Part shown: positions 24,360 to 35,440 of the stretch, one piece after another
Position numbering within the stretch: the stretch's first letter is position 1
Layout of the letters: each line of letters opens with the position of its first letter
Source of the DNA: Euleptes europaea
Taxonomy: Eukaryota; Chordata; Lepidosauria; Squamata; Sphaerodactylidae
Assembly: GCF_029931775.1 (NCBI RefSeq)
Contig: NC_079332.1
Span: forward strand, 18,793,803-18,857,802
Direction: 5' to 3'
Length of the DNA stretch: 64,000 nucleotides
Made by a program: the position numbers and the translations under genes
Notes under the pieces: generated by a model
Seen by the model: only the letters and a program-made list of their open reading frames with translations
What the model was told of the DNA's origin: nothing
The model's database searches: none

Positions 24360-25119
24360 CCATCAAGTCACAGGACCTTGGAGTCTTAGTAGACCAAACA
24401 CTGAACATGAGTCAGCAGTGTGATGCGGTAGCTAAAAAGGCAAATGCAATCTTGGGCTGCATCAACAGAAGTATAGTGCCCAGATCACGGGAAGTGATGA
24501 TATCACTTTACTCTGCTCTGGTTAGACCTCACCTATTGTGTTCAGTTTTTGGCACCGCAATTTCAGGAAGATGTAGACAAGCTGGAACGTGTCCAGAGGA
24601 GGGCAGCCAAGATGGGGAGGGGTCTGGAGACCAAGTCCTATGAGGAAAGGTTGAAGGAGCTGGGTATGTTTAGCCTGAAGAGGAGAAGACTGAGAGGGGA
24701 CATGATAACCATCTTCAAGTACCCGAAGGGCTGTCATAGAGAGGAGGGTGCCGAGTTGTTTCCTGTTGCCTGAGAAGGTCGGACCAGAACCAAAGGATTG
24801 AAATTAAATCAAAAGAGTTTCCGTCTAGACATTAGGATGAACTTCCTAACAGTCAGAGCGGTTCCTTAGTGGAACAGGCTTCCTCGGGAGATGGTGAGCT
24901 CTCCTTCCCTGGAGGTTTTTAAGACGAGGCTAGATGGCCATCTGTCAGCAATGCTGATTCTGTGACCTTAGGCAGATGATGAGAGGGAGGGCATCTTGGC
25001 CATCTTCTTGGCATGGTCACTGGGGGTGGGGTGGGGGGAGGTAGTTGTGAGTTTCCTGCATTGTGCAGGGGATTGGACTAGATGACCCTGGTGGTCCTGT
25101 CTGACTCTATGATTCTATG
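24360..25119 (+). mobile_element. CR1 LINE, ORF2 tail and 3' UTR
   Basis: A 760-bp copy starting in ORF2 ([15 protein letters not shown], then [19 protein letters not shown] in other frames) and running through FQEDVDKLERVQRRAAKMGR to the 3' end TGACTCTATGATTCTATGA. Several frame breaks. Its 3' terminus abuts the hAT element at 25128. Confidence 0.93.
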
Positions 25120-25127
25120 ATTTGCAG

Positions 25128-25840
25128 CAGGGGTGAGGAACCATTTCTCCACCAAGGGCCATTTGGATATTTATAACACCATTCGCGTGCCATACAAAAT
25201 TATCAATTTGAAAATTAGCTGACCAAGCCCCAAGCAGGCAGCTGCCCCAGATGACACCCCCCCCCACATGGGCAAGTAGGAAGGCATCCAACCAGTGGTG
25301 CACTCGCCCACCTGGTGGCACAGGATGGTCTGTTGCACCAGCCGGGCGTAGCCGTCCAGCCGCATGCTGGAATTGCTCCTGCTCTGCATGGTCGGGGCCG
25401 GATTCTACAGCTGGCTCCTGCTACCTTCACCTGCAGGGATGAAATGAGGATACACTGGCTAAGAAACCCCCCCCTGTGCATTCTGGCCCTGCCCCCTTTA
25501 ATCCCTCCATTGTCACCACTTCCACCCCCAGCCCTCTTGTAGAACAGAGGGAATACGTTTCTCCATGGCCCAGGTGGGAAAGGGTTAACACAGTTTCTTG
25601 GCGGTCCTAGCAGCTCCATAGCTCACTACTCTTCTGCAAGGGGGGGAAAAGGTTCCTTTTCCCCCCAAAACAAACTCACATCCGCCTTGAACAGAGGCTA
25701 TTCCTGTCTGCAGGAAGGGGGGGGCGGATTGCCAGTCTTAGATCCTTTTGAGCTAGAGATCTGCCAGGACCCACGAAGGGCCAGACTAAATGATTTGGCG
25801 GGCCTTAAATGGCCCCTGGGCCTGACGTTCCCCATCCCTA
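25128..25840. mobile_element. hAT-type DNA transposon carrying a PHKA-like exon
   Basis: A 713-bp element. The left end is CAGGGGTGAGGAACCATTTC; the right end read in reverse is TAGGGATGGGGAACGTCAGG (12 of the first 15 bases match). It is flanked by 8-bp target duplications, ATTTGCAG at 25120-25127 and ATTTACAG at 25841-25848, one mismatch. The subterminal words GGGCCATTTGGATATTTATA and GGGCCTTAAATGGCCCCTGG are in the usual hAT style. No transposase frame is seen. Inside is a host-like exon (25312-25389), so the element looks like a gene-capturing, Pack-type hAT. Confidence 0.75.
25312..25389 (-). pseudogene. Phosphorylase kinase alpha (PHKA1/2-like) first coding exon, captured
   Basis: The alpha subunit of phosphorylase kinase regulates glycogen breakdown. 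This minus-strand exon encodes 26 residues from ATG at 25389: MQSRSNSSM followed by [17 protein letters not shown]. From memory human PHKA1 starts MRSRSNSGV and continues [17 protein letters not shown], and PHKA2 differs only slightly, so about 22 of 26 residues agree. The exon ends in CAG|GTGGGC, where I believe the mammalian coding exon 1 also ends. A possible acceptor (CATCCCTGCAG) lies at about 25437. No second PHKA exon (NPVTGLL and on) is visible downstream in sense, where NDE1 lies instead. With its position inside a hAT element, capture is the best reading; a lost third PHKA paralogue is the alternative. Confidence 0.65.
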
Positions 25841-25879
25841 ATTTACAGCAACCTCGCAGGGTTTTCAGGGCAAGAGATG

Positions 25880-26185
25880 GCCATTGCCTGCCTCCACGTG
25901 GGCTGAGAGAGTTCAGAGAGAACTGTGACTGGCCCAAGGTCACCCGGTAGGCTTCATGTGGAGGGGCGGGGAATCGAACTCCAGGAATTGAACTCCAGAG
26001 TAGAGCCCGCCACCCTTAACCACCATACCACCCTGGCTCTCAAATTATATTAGAAGTATACAAGTTAAAACGTGTATCTTATTGTCCAGCAGGCTTCATG
26101 TGGAGGAGTGGGGAATCGAACTTGGTTCTCCAGATTAGAGCCTGCTGCTTTTAGCCACTATGCCACACTGGCTCTCCTTTCTGCT
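25880..26185 (-). mobile_element. Two family A/C SINE fragments
   Basis: Minus-strand pieces at about 25880-26042 and 26090-26182, both with GGGGAATCGAACT-type B boxes in reverse and heads AACCACCATACCACCCTGGC and GCCACTATGCCACACTGGCT. A GCTATACTGTG unit repeated three times follows at 26185-26217. Confidence 0.65.
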
Positions 26186-26284
26186 ATACTGTGGCTATAC
26201 TGTGGCTATACTGTGACAGCCCTCTGTGTCACTGCAGGATGCTTGGCTTGGAAACCAGCACCCCTCTCCCCCAGTAATTTTGCA

Positions 26285-26505
26285 TGCAGAGCCAGTGTGG
26301 TGTGGCAGTAACAGGGTCGGATTAGGACCCGGGAGACCCAGGTTTCAATCCATGGAAGCTCTACCATGGAAGCTCACTGGGAGACCTTGGGCCAGTCACA
26401 CCCTCTCCGCCTCACAGGGTTGTTGTGAAGAGAGGGATGCAAGCCACTTCGGGGAGACGCAAGCAGCTTTCTCCATTGGGGAGAAAAGCAGGATATTAAA
26501 TGAAA
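26285..26505 (+). mobile_element. MIR-like tRNA-derived SINE (family C)
   Basis: The head AGAGCCAGTGTGGTGTGGCA, then CCTTGGGCCAGTCACACCCT and CACAGGGTTGTTGTGAAGAG, and a tail like AGAAAAGCAGGATATTAAAT. Diverged but complete in layout. Confidence 0.7.
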
Positions 26506-27236
26506 CATTTGTTAGTTTTGTAACTGAAGCAGCCAGGCGTAGGTGCAGAAACAAACCACCTGTGCCTAGGTGTGGCCCAGCGACACCTCTGATTGCTACC
26601 CTGCAGCGTGAGCCACCAGGATCTAATTAGCCAGAGTGGCCTCGCACCCGTCTCTCCTGCCTTAAAACCTTGCTCGGTGTAGCTTGCCCTTCGTGCCAGG
26701 CAGCTGGTTCTGCCAGATGCCGGGTGACGGGCACTAGCCACATGCCTCGGGCTAGCTGGCTTCCCTTTGAAATTGAGGAAACATCCTCTGAGTCACTGGA
26801 CACGGGATCGGGGCCCTGAGCCACCCGGATCCTCCCACTGCGCATACTTTGGGTGCTTCGGCCTGCTGTCAGCCAATTAATGGATTAAGCAGCTGCAATT
26901 TGCCCAATTACGTTAAAAGACGTGGGCATTATTTTTCAGCAGTGTAGCACAAGAAGGGCTGGGCTGGATTGGGCCAAAGGGTACTTAGCTAATCCAGCAT
27001 CCTGTTTTCAGCAGTGGGCAGCCACATGCTCCTAGGAAGCCCCCCGAGTAAAGAGGACAGGAACGCAAGAGGGTCTTCTGCATCACAATCAAATATGGGC
27101 CATTCCTCTTGTTCACCAGAAAACGGACATAATGCCAGTTTCCGTAGGCACACAGGTAGCCCTCTGGCATTGCAAAACTCAGGAATAATCTGAGGAGCCA
27201 ACCTCAGCTAACGCATGGGTGATTATCACGGGTGCA
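26506..27236. other. Gene-free stretch with a CR1-like fragment
   Basis: A minus-strand CR1-like fragment is probable at 26970-27195 (TCCAGCATCCTGTTTTCAGC, CACATGCTCCTAGGAAGCC). The remaining 26.5-26.95 kb shows no gene or clear repeat. Confidence 0.4.
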
Positions 27237-27237
27237 T

Positions 27238-27400
27238 GGGGAGGGGGCCGTGGCTCAGTGGTAGAGCATCTACTTGGCATGCAGAAGGTCCCAGGTTCAG
27301 TCCCCAGCAGCATCGCCAGTGAAAGGAACTAGGCAAGTAGGTGATGTGAAAGACCCTTTTCTGCCTGAGACCCTGGAGAGCCGCTGCCGGCTTCTGAATA
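27238..27400 (+). mobile_element. tRNA-derived SINE (family B), 3'-truncated
   Basis: Head GGCCGTGGCTCAGTGGTAGA, B box GGTTCAGTCCC, then the body to GAGAGCCGCTGCCGG, where it is joined to the inverted-duplication segment at 27.43 kb. Confidence 0.8.
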
Positions 27401-27424
27401 GCAGTGCCAGGAGCAACTCAAACC

Positions 27425-27540
27425 AAAACGGCAAAGGATCGCCAGTGCGGATGGAGGAAAAGACATGGCAGCCTTACAAAAGGGCAAAGCAGCCTGCAGG
27501 GAAAGGGGCTGTGGTGGGGCTGCTTCTTGGCCATTTGACC
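27425..27540 (+). repeat. Inverted duplication, left copy
   Basis: About 115 bases (GGAGGAAAAGACATGGCAGC through GGGCTGCTTCTTGGCCAT) match the reverse complement of 29083-29205 with some 85-90% identity by eye. Copies in opposite orientation stand about 1.5 kb apart. Confidence 0.85.
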
Positions 27541-28640
27541 TAATACATGGTTTGATGTACACACATCCTTAGAAGCCCGGCATGTAACATGGGAACCGTG
27601 TTCTAGCATATAAGGAATAAATAACTTTACAGGAAGCTTCATTATACTAGAAGGGCTTTTATGTATTTTTCAACTGTGCATTATGACACTATTATATTAT
27701 TAGGATATGTACTAGATTACAGTTCTATTGATATGCCTGTATTATATTATTTAGTAGCCAATGATAATAACACAGCAGGAGAATGAAAGATTAAACGATC
27801 TGTTTATCGTGGCCAAAATAAAGCAGCCGGGTGCAATTGCCCCAAAGCGCGGGACCATCCACCCCAAGAACAAAGGATTGCAACAACGTTTTTAGAACTT
27901 TTGGTCAGGGGTGTTACAAATACGTAATATATCTACATACACAAAGATCCAATAATGGATACATTTGGATTAGCATATCCTATTAGAGAACCTTACGCGT
28001 TACATCTAGATAACAACTTGAGCCTCAGGCAGAATCGGAACTACATTCTTGAGTGACGCCCCTGGTAGCCTCAATCACTAGTGGGCCCTTTATGGGGGCG
28101 ATCTGTACCAGGCAAGACTAAATTCTTCTGTTCTGGCAGCTCATAATGGCGTCTGCCAGACTCATGCTAACTAAGTGATTACACATTAGGATTAATACTT
28201 CATCCCTTATACCTGGGGCTGCATGTCGATTACATATATGTGCTCTCCCATGGTATTGTGCTAGATGCTAACCCTTATACCCTGGGCTTAGCATCCTTAT
28301 AAGTGCAAGTATGCTGACTGAGCATAAAAGCATACATTTCCAATAATAATGAAGATTATAGGCATTACACTATGTCTGACCACTGAGGAAGGCCTTTTTT
28401 AGGCCGAAATGGGTTTGGTCCTTATTGGGTCCAACTTTGGTCATTGCAAGATTTTACATCAAAAGTGGATGAGTTTGCTTGTATTAATTGCCTGTGAAAG
28501 ATTTGCCTATGTTATAGGTCTTATGTTTTTAACTTTACTGTGCACCTCATTAAAATTTATATATTTGTAATTTTAGCATTTTCTAGCTCAACATCTTCGG
28601 TTTGGATTCAGCATTTTGGTTGAGTTTAATTTGGTCCCCC
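27541..28640. other. AT-rich stretch with a hammerhead-like motif, possible Penelope-like remnant
   Basis: No protein frame of note. At 28380-28414 the plus strand reads CTGAGGA, a GGCC...GGCC hairpin and GAAA, the layout of a hammerhead core with one changed base in the first box. This style is known at termini of Penelope-like elements. The surrounding 27.6-28.6 kb could be one degraded element, but no RT is seen. Confidence 0.35.
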
Positions 28641-28654
28641 CCCCACTTTTTTTG

Positions 28655-28965
28655 TTGTATTTGAAGGGCTGTCAGAGGAGGGCAGGGAGCTTGTTCCTGT
28701 GGGCAGCAGAGGATCACAAGAATGGGTCTAAATTGAGGGCGGGAAGGTACCGGCTGGATATTAGAGGAAAATGTTTTACAGTGTTCAGCAGTGGAATGGG
28801 CTGCCTAGGGAGGTGGTGAGGCTCCCCCTCGCTGGCAGTCTTTGAGCAGAGGCTGTACAAACACTTGTCAGGGACGCTTTTGGCTGATCCTGCATTAAGC
28901 AAGGGGTTGGACTAGATGGCCTCTATGGCCCCTTCCAACTATATGATTCAAGGATTCTATAAGTC
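28655..28965 (+). mobile_element. CR1/L3-like LINE 3' end
   Basis: Same type as 12.49 kb: GAAGGGCTGTCAGAGGAGGG, then GGTACCGGCTGGATATTAGA, ending GGACTAGATGGCCTCTATGG and CAACTATATGATTCAAGGAT. 5'-truncated. Confidence 0.85.
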
Positions 28966-29082
28966 GCCTTTTCTCATGTGCACTCCCCTGCTTGCAGTAT
29001 GGTGATACTCGTGCTGGCTTCCTACCTTACAGGGCTGCAGCCATGCATGCACTAGGAACATCTGATCCCTCAGATAAGCCCA

Positions 29083-29240
29083 CATGGCCAAGAAGCAGCC
29101 CCACCGCAGGCCCTTTCCCTGCAGGTTTCTTTGCCCTTTTGTAAGGCTGCCATGTCTTTTCCTCCACACTGGTGTTCCTTTGCCGTTTCATTTTCAGTCG
29201 CTCCATTTTTGCAGTCGAGAACTCATTTTAAAAGTCTGTT
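29083..29240 (-). repeat. Inverted duplication, right copy, with open frame
   Basis: Reverse-complement partner of 27425-27540. On the minus strand an open frame reads MKRQRNTSVEEKTWQPYKRA, then KKPAGKGPAVGLLLGH, and stays open for about 55 residues. The frame is also largely kept in the left copy. I recognise no protein family; it may be the start of an element-encoded protein. Confidence 0.6.
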
Positions 29241-30183
29241 TCTTCCATTTGGGCATGACCGAGGGAGGACCGCTCTGGCTGGCGACCAGAGATTTGGGAT
29301 CTCTTTTTGGCTGGTGTTTGCAGAGGTTCCCTTCCCTCCTCCTGCGCAATTCTTGGCCTGGCGGGGAGGTGGCGCCAGAACACAGCGCTTGCGTTTGACC
29401 TCTACGCATACCATTTTGGGGCCTGTGTTTTTTGGGGGGGCGCCTCCTGGTCTGGTGGAGACCTGAAGCCCTGCGCTCTCCCAGGGCATGGGGGTGGGGG
29501 GCAAATTTAGTTTGGGACCATAGTGCATGGAAGGAGGGGCTTAGACCTCCCACCCCCATGCCAAGTTCCCCGTGGCTATTTGCCATATCATGTGGCAGTG
29601 AGTTCCATGTCCTATATACATGGTGTGCAGAAGGGCTCGGTAGCAGGTTTGCCAGCCGGCCTCTTGAAAGAGCAGTTATGGGGAGGGAAAGGAAGGGAAA
29701 GGGTTCACGGGCCGTTTAGATCTCTGTGTGATGCAGATGCTTACACACACGGGGACGAAAGAGCACAGACGCGGCCCTCCGACTTGCTCCGGTTCCCTTT
29801 CTGGGAATCCGTCTCTGGTTTTCTGGGCTATTCAAACCACTTTGGATTTCAGGCCCCTTTCCAATTTTAGCCTTTATCGGATGTTGTAATTAAGATTAAA
29901 TACTCATTTAACCTCTGGAGGGATACATGCTGTACTTACAGTATATTACAGGCAATTTTAATGAGTTCACATTTCTGCCTGAAATATAATTACGTTAAAA
30001 CACTTAAAAATGGATTTATTAGCATGAAAACCACATTCCCTCCCCATCTTCCTTTCCCCCCACTCAGTGCTTCATTTTATTGGGGCACTCGGAGACATTT
30101 TTCATAGAGAATTCTGCGGAAAAAAGAAGGAAAAAAACGCCTCCACAAAGTCACCCTACTTTTGTGTTTCTGGAATCCAGTTT
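29241..30183. other. Gene-free stretch, no feature recognised
   Basis: Mixed-composition sequence, AT-rich from 29.88 to 30.15 kb. No exon, RNA gene or repeat family is recognised. Confidence 0.4.
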
Positions 30184-30505
30184 GGTTGACAGCAATGCTG
30201 ATTCTGTGAACGGAGGCAGATGGTGAGAGGGAGGGCAGGAAGGGATGCATCAGTGTTTGGCTCTCCTGGCCCTTTCTTGCATGCCCAGGGGAATGCCGAT
30301 CGCCACCTTGGGGTCAGGAAGCAATTTTCCACCAGGCCCGATTGGCCAGGGATCCTGGAGGGTTTTTTGGGCCATCTTCTGGGCATGGAGCAGGGGTCAC
30401 TGGGGCTGTGGGGGGGGGGAGGTAGTTGTGAATTCCCTGCATTGTGCAAGGGGTTGGACTGGATGACCCTGCTGGTCCCTTCCCTTCCAGCTCAATGTTT
30501 CTGAG
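30184..30505 (+). mobile_element. CR1 LINE 3' UTR fragment
   Basis: GACAGCAATGCTGATTCTGT through GAGGTAGTTGTGAATTCCCT to GGTTGGACTGGATGACCCTG. It has an extra internal stretch (GGCTCTCCTGGCCCTTTCTT) shared with the copies at 54.0 and 57.0 kb, marking a CR1 subfamily. Confidence 0.85.
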
Positions 30506-30817
30506 TTTGTTTCCTGTGAAGGTTATGCACAAAATGTACTTTGGCAGGGATCAGGCTGCACTGACTTCTCCTAGACGGTCAAGTTGGCCCTGGGTTCGAG
30601 CAACAACCAAAGGCGGTCAGTTGAGAAACGCCATAACTCAGCCATCGCCTTTTGGGTTTACTCTTCCGGCACCTTCCCTTCATTTTAATGGCCCGTGTGT
30701 GCAGGGAGATGGAAAGAGCATCATGCGTGTGTTTGTGAAGCTCAATCCTTCGCTCTCCCCTGGATTGCTTTCTCCTTAGCTGGGTCTTGGAGCCTCATTG
30801 GGAAAATAACAGCAGAT

Positions 30818-33800
30818 AGAATCATAGAATCATAGAGTTGAAAGGGACCACCAGGGCCATCAAGTCCAACCCCCTGCACAATGCAGGAAATTCACAACTA
30901 CCTCCCCCCCACACACCCCTAGTGACCAGAAGATGGCCAAGATGCCCTCCCTCTCATCATCTGACTAAGGTCACAGAATCAGCATTGCTGACAGATGGCC
31001 ATCTAACCTCTTCTTAAAAACCTCCAGGGAAGGAGAGCTCACCACCTCCCGAGGAAGCCTGTTCCACTGAGGAACTGCTCTAAGTGTTAGAAAATTATTC
31101 CTAATGTCTAGACAGAAACTCTTTTGATTTAATTTCAACCCGTTTGTTCTGGCCTGACCTTCTTGAGCAACAGAAAACAACTCGGCACCCTCCTCTATAT
31201 GACAGCCCTTCAAGTACTTGAACATGGTTATCATACCCCTCTCAGTCTTCTCCTCTTCAGGTTAAACATACCCAGCTCCTTCAACCTTTCCTCATAGGAC
31301 TTGGTCTCCAGACCCCTCACCATCTTTGTTGCCCTTCTCTGGACCCGTTCCAGCTTGTCTACATCTTTCTTAAACTGTGGTGCCCAAAACTGGACACAGT
31401 ACTCTAGTTGAGGTCTAACCAGAGCAGAGTAAAGCGATACCATCACTTTGCGTGATCTGGACACTATACTTCTGTTGATGCAGCCCAAGACTGCATTTGC
31501 CTTTTTAGTTACAGCATCACACTGCTGACTCATGTTCGGTGTTTGTTCTACTAAGACCCCAAGATCCTTTTCACACACACTACTGCTCAGACAAGTCTCC
31601 CCCATCCTATAATTATGCATTTGATTTTTCCTACCTAAATGCAGAACTTTACATTTGTCTTTGTTGAAGTACATTTTATTAGTTCTAGCCCACTTCTCCA
31701 GCATGTCAAGATCATCATGCATCTTGGTTCTGTTTTCTACTGTATTTGCTACCCCTCCCAATTTAGTATCATCTGCAAATTTAATAAGCATCCCCTCTAT
31801 TCCTTCATCCAAATCATTTATAAAGATGTTGAACAGCACAGGGCCCAGCACAGATCCCTGAGGAACTCCACTAGTCACTTTTCTCCAAGTGGATGAGGAA
31901 CCATTAACTAGCACTCTTTGGGTACGATCTGTCAACCAGTTACAGATCCATCTAACAATAATAGGATCTAAACCACATTTTCCCAATTTGTCAACTAGAA
32001 TACTATGTGGAACCTTATCAAAAGCCTTACTGAAATCTAGATAAACTATGTCTACAGCATTCCCCTGATCCAGCAAGGTAGTAACTTTCTCCAAAAAGGA
32101 GATAAGATTAGTCTGACATGACTTATTCTTGAGAAACCCATGCTGGCTTTTAGTGATCAGATCCATCCTTTCTAAATGCTCAAGGACTGACTGTTTGATG
32201 ATTTGTTCAAACACTTTTCCTGGTATAGAAGTCAAGCTGATGGGTCGGTAGTTACCTGGATCCTTCTTTTTCCTCTTCTTAAAGATGGGGACAACATTTG
32301 CCCGCCTCCAGTCTTCTGGCACCTCACCTGTTTGCCAAGAATTCTCAAAAATAATGGACAGAGGTTCCGAAATTACATCTGCAAGTTCTTTGAGTACCCT
32401 TGGGTGCAATTCATCTGGCCCAGAGGACTTTGTTTCCTTTAAAGAAACCAGGTGTTTGTGCACTACCCCAATGCCAATTCTAGGCTGCAAATCCCTTCCC
32501 TCATCACATGTTCTGTTTATGCCATGTTGAGCACCACTTCCCTCACGAGAAAAGACTGAAGAAAAGTAGGAATTGAGGAGTTCTGCCCTCTCTTCATCTC
32601 CTGTTACAATTTCACTTTCCGTTCCACGCAATGGGCTTATCTTGTCCTTGTGCTTACTCTTACTCTGTACATAGGAAAAGAACCCTTTTTTGTTGCGTTT
32701 AGCATCTCTCGCTGGCCTAAGTTCATACTGAGCTTTAGCTTTCCTAACACTCTCCCTACAAGCACTAGTTATTTGCTTATAGTCCTCTTTGGTTATAAGG
32801 CCCTCCTTCCTCTTCCTAAATGAGTCTTTTTTATTTCTCAACTCTTTAAAAAGCTGTTTATGGAGCCACCCTGGCCTCTGTAGGCTCCTCCCAGTTTTCC
32901 TTCTCATAGGAATGGTTTGGGATTGCTCCTTCAGTATTTTATTTTTAAGAAATGCCCATCCTTCTTGAACTCCCTTCTCCTTAAGTATTTCTTACCATGG
33001 GATTCTACCTAGCATAAGTTTAAGTTTGTTAAAATTTGCTCTTTTGAAGTCCAACCTATATGTCTGACTACGTACAGGTTTTCCTCTCCCCAAGATTGTA
33101 AATTCCAAGATTACATGGTTACTACTACGCAGGGTGCCTACTACTTTAACCTCATCGACCAGTTCTTCCCTGTTGGCGAGAATCAAGTCTAAGATAGCAG
33201 ATCCCCTTGTTTCCCTGTCCACCTTCTGGAATAGGAAGTTGTCAGCAAAACAAGTCAGGAATTGATTGGATCTTGCATTTTTAGCAGCATTGGACTTCCA
33301 ACAGATATCTGGGTAATTAAAATCTCCCATGACCACCATGTCCCGTCTCTTTGAGAACTTTGTGATCTGGTCTTGGAGCGTCCCATCCAAGTCCTCTGCC
33401 CGGTTTGGCGGTCGATAGCACACCCCCACGAAAATATCACAATTATTTCTTATTCCTTTTATGTTTACCCATAGTGTCTCGACTGCACTACCATGCTCAG
33501 ATTCATGTACTTCTTCACAAGTGTACACATCTTTGACATAGTGCTACTACTCCTCCCCTTCTTTAATCTATCCCTTTTAAACAAGTTGTACCCCTCAATC
33601 TTAATATTCCAGTCATGAGTGACATCCTACCAAGTTTCAGAAATGCCTATTAGGTCAAAATCCCCTTCCTGTATCAGGGTTTCAAGTTCTTCCTGCTTGT
33701 TTCCCATACTCTGCGCATTAGTGTACAGACATCGGAATCCGTGGTTTCTGTGCCCGTGGTTTTCGTTTCTGTACTTACCTGTGAGTTTATGTTTCCTGGC

Positions 33801-33870
33801 ATACATGCCACTCCCTGCAAATCTTTATTGTTCTCGTCTCCAGGTATTGTCAGCATACAAAGCTTTAAAG
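30818..33870 (-). mobile_element. CR1 LINE, most of ORF2 and 3' UTR (3 kb)
   Basis: The longest CR1 here. The 3' terminus is at 30818 with the ATTCTATG tail. ORF2 reads from the endonuclease domain (FDLIGISETW near 33.64 kb, GDFNYPDICW near 33.31 kb, SNHVILEF near 33.11 kb) into reverse transcriptase (GNYRPISLTSIPGKVFEQII, LDFSKAFDKVPH, the catalytic FADDTKLGG near 31.75 kb) and the thumb region. The ATG-started RT frame alone is 558 codons (32907-31231). Lesions in ORF2: stops near 33.64 kb and at 32992-32994 and a frameshift near 31.24 kb. ORF1 and the 5' UTR are missing (5' truncation). It cannot move by itself, but the long clean frame means it is young for this window. Confidence 0.96.
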
Positions 33871-34029
33871 TGTTGTCTCAGATGAGAAGTTGGCTTTTGG
33901 GGAGGTAGGATGGTGGGGGGAAGGGCTCAGCTTTCTCCTCCTAAGCACCTGTCCTGCACTTTCTCTCCACCCCCGTCCCTGATTCTGTGGCCATCACAGC
34001 TGGTTTGGGCCTAAGGGGATAAATTGCTA

Positions 34030-34370
34030 CAGGATCGATGGCTGAGCAACCCCCTGCAGAATGCAGGAAATTCACAACTACCTCCCCCGCCACACCCCCA
34101 GTGGCCCCTACTCCATGCCCAGAAGATAGCAAAGATGCCCTCCCTCTCATGAACTGCCTGAGGTCACGGAATCAGCGTTGCTGACAGATGGCCATCTAGC
34201 CTCTGCTTCAAAACCTCCAGGGAGGGAGAGCTCACCACCTCTCGAGGAAGCCTGTTCCACTCTAACTGTTTGGAAGTTCTTCCTAATGTCTAGACGGAAA
34301 CTCTTTTGACTTAATTTCAACCTGCTGGTTCTGGTCCGCTGGTTTAATTTCAACCCGCTGGTTCCAGGTA
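34030..34370 (-). mobile_element. CR1 LINE 3' end, rearranged
   Basis: Minus-strand 3' UTR and ORF2 tail (GCAGAATGCAGGAAATTCAC, CCTCCAGGGAGGGAGAGCTC) with an internal deletion and a duplicated AATTTCAACCCGCTGGTTC word near 34315-34365. Confidence 0.8.
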
Positions 34371-34472
34371 ATGCAGCGCAAGGGCGCAGTGCAAGCAAAG
34401 TGACTGCTAAGGGAGGGGAAAATCATGAATAACTAAAAATTAGCCACAGAGGAGTTCAGCTGGGAATGCACC

Positions 34473-34550
34473 AATCTGAGTAGACAATACTGACCTTGAT
34501 GGACCAAGGGTCTGATGCAGTACAAGGCAGCTTCCTGTATTCATGTGTAT
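34473..34550 (+). mobile_element. tRNA-derived SINE (family B), 3' fragment
   Basis: Only the tail remains: TGAGTAGACAATACTGACCT through GGCAGCTTCCTGTATTCATG. Confidence 0.7.
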
Positions 34551-34839
34551 GGCAGCAAATGCACTGTTGCATTAATGAACATGAAAAGTCTGCTCTGTAC
34601 TCACAGACCTACAACCATCTCTCACTGCAAAACTCAGCAGGCACCATGGATAGAGTGGATGATCCAGTCAGTCGGTGCATCTCCAAATACCACAGATTAG
34701 GTGTGCCAAGAATAAAAACAGCCTCGCAGTATCTTCTTTTAAATAGCATCCATGAATAACCCTTTTAAGCGAAGTTAAGATTCGAATTAGAAAGCTGTAC
34801 AGCTAACCAGCAGCAGATTTTTCCATGAATAAATGGCCT

Positions 34840-35440
34840 AAGTCTTCTCCTCTCCAAGCTAAACATACCCAGCTCCTTCAACCTTTCCTCATAGGACTTG
34901 GTCTCCAGACCCCTCCCCATCTTTGTTGCCCTCTTCTGGACACGTTCCAGCTTGTTTACATCCTTCTTAAATTGTGGTGCCCCAAACTGAACACAGTACT
35001 CTAGGTGAGGTCTAACCAGAGCAAGTAAAGCAATACCAGCACTTCGCGTGATCTGGACACTATACTTCTGTTGATACAGCCCAAGGTTGCATTTGCCTTT
35101 TTAGCTACCGCATCACACTGCTGACTCATGTTCAGTGTTTGGTCTACTAAGACCCCAAGATCCTTTTCACACACACTACTACTCAGACCAAGTCTCCCCC
35201 ATCCTATAATTATGCATTTGATTTTTCCTACCTAAATGCAAACTTTACATTTGTCTTTGCTGAAATGCATTTTATTGGTTTTAGCCCAATTCTCCAGCCT
35301 GTGAACATCGTCCTGTATCCTGGTTCTGTTTTCTACCGTATTTGCTACCCCTCCCAATTTAGTATCATCTGCAAATTTAATAAGCATCCCCTCTATTCCT
35401 TCATCCAAATCATTTATAAAGATGTTGAACAACACAGTCC
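34840..35440 (-). mobile_element. CR1 LINE, reverse transcriptase fragment
   Basis: Minus-strand RT part (FNIFINDLDEGIEGMLIKFA, then DDTKLGGVANTVENRT) through the ERLKELGMF region. Closely related to the 31-33 kb copy but with several indels. No 3' UTR is attached. Confidence 0.92.
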
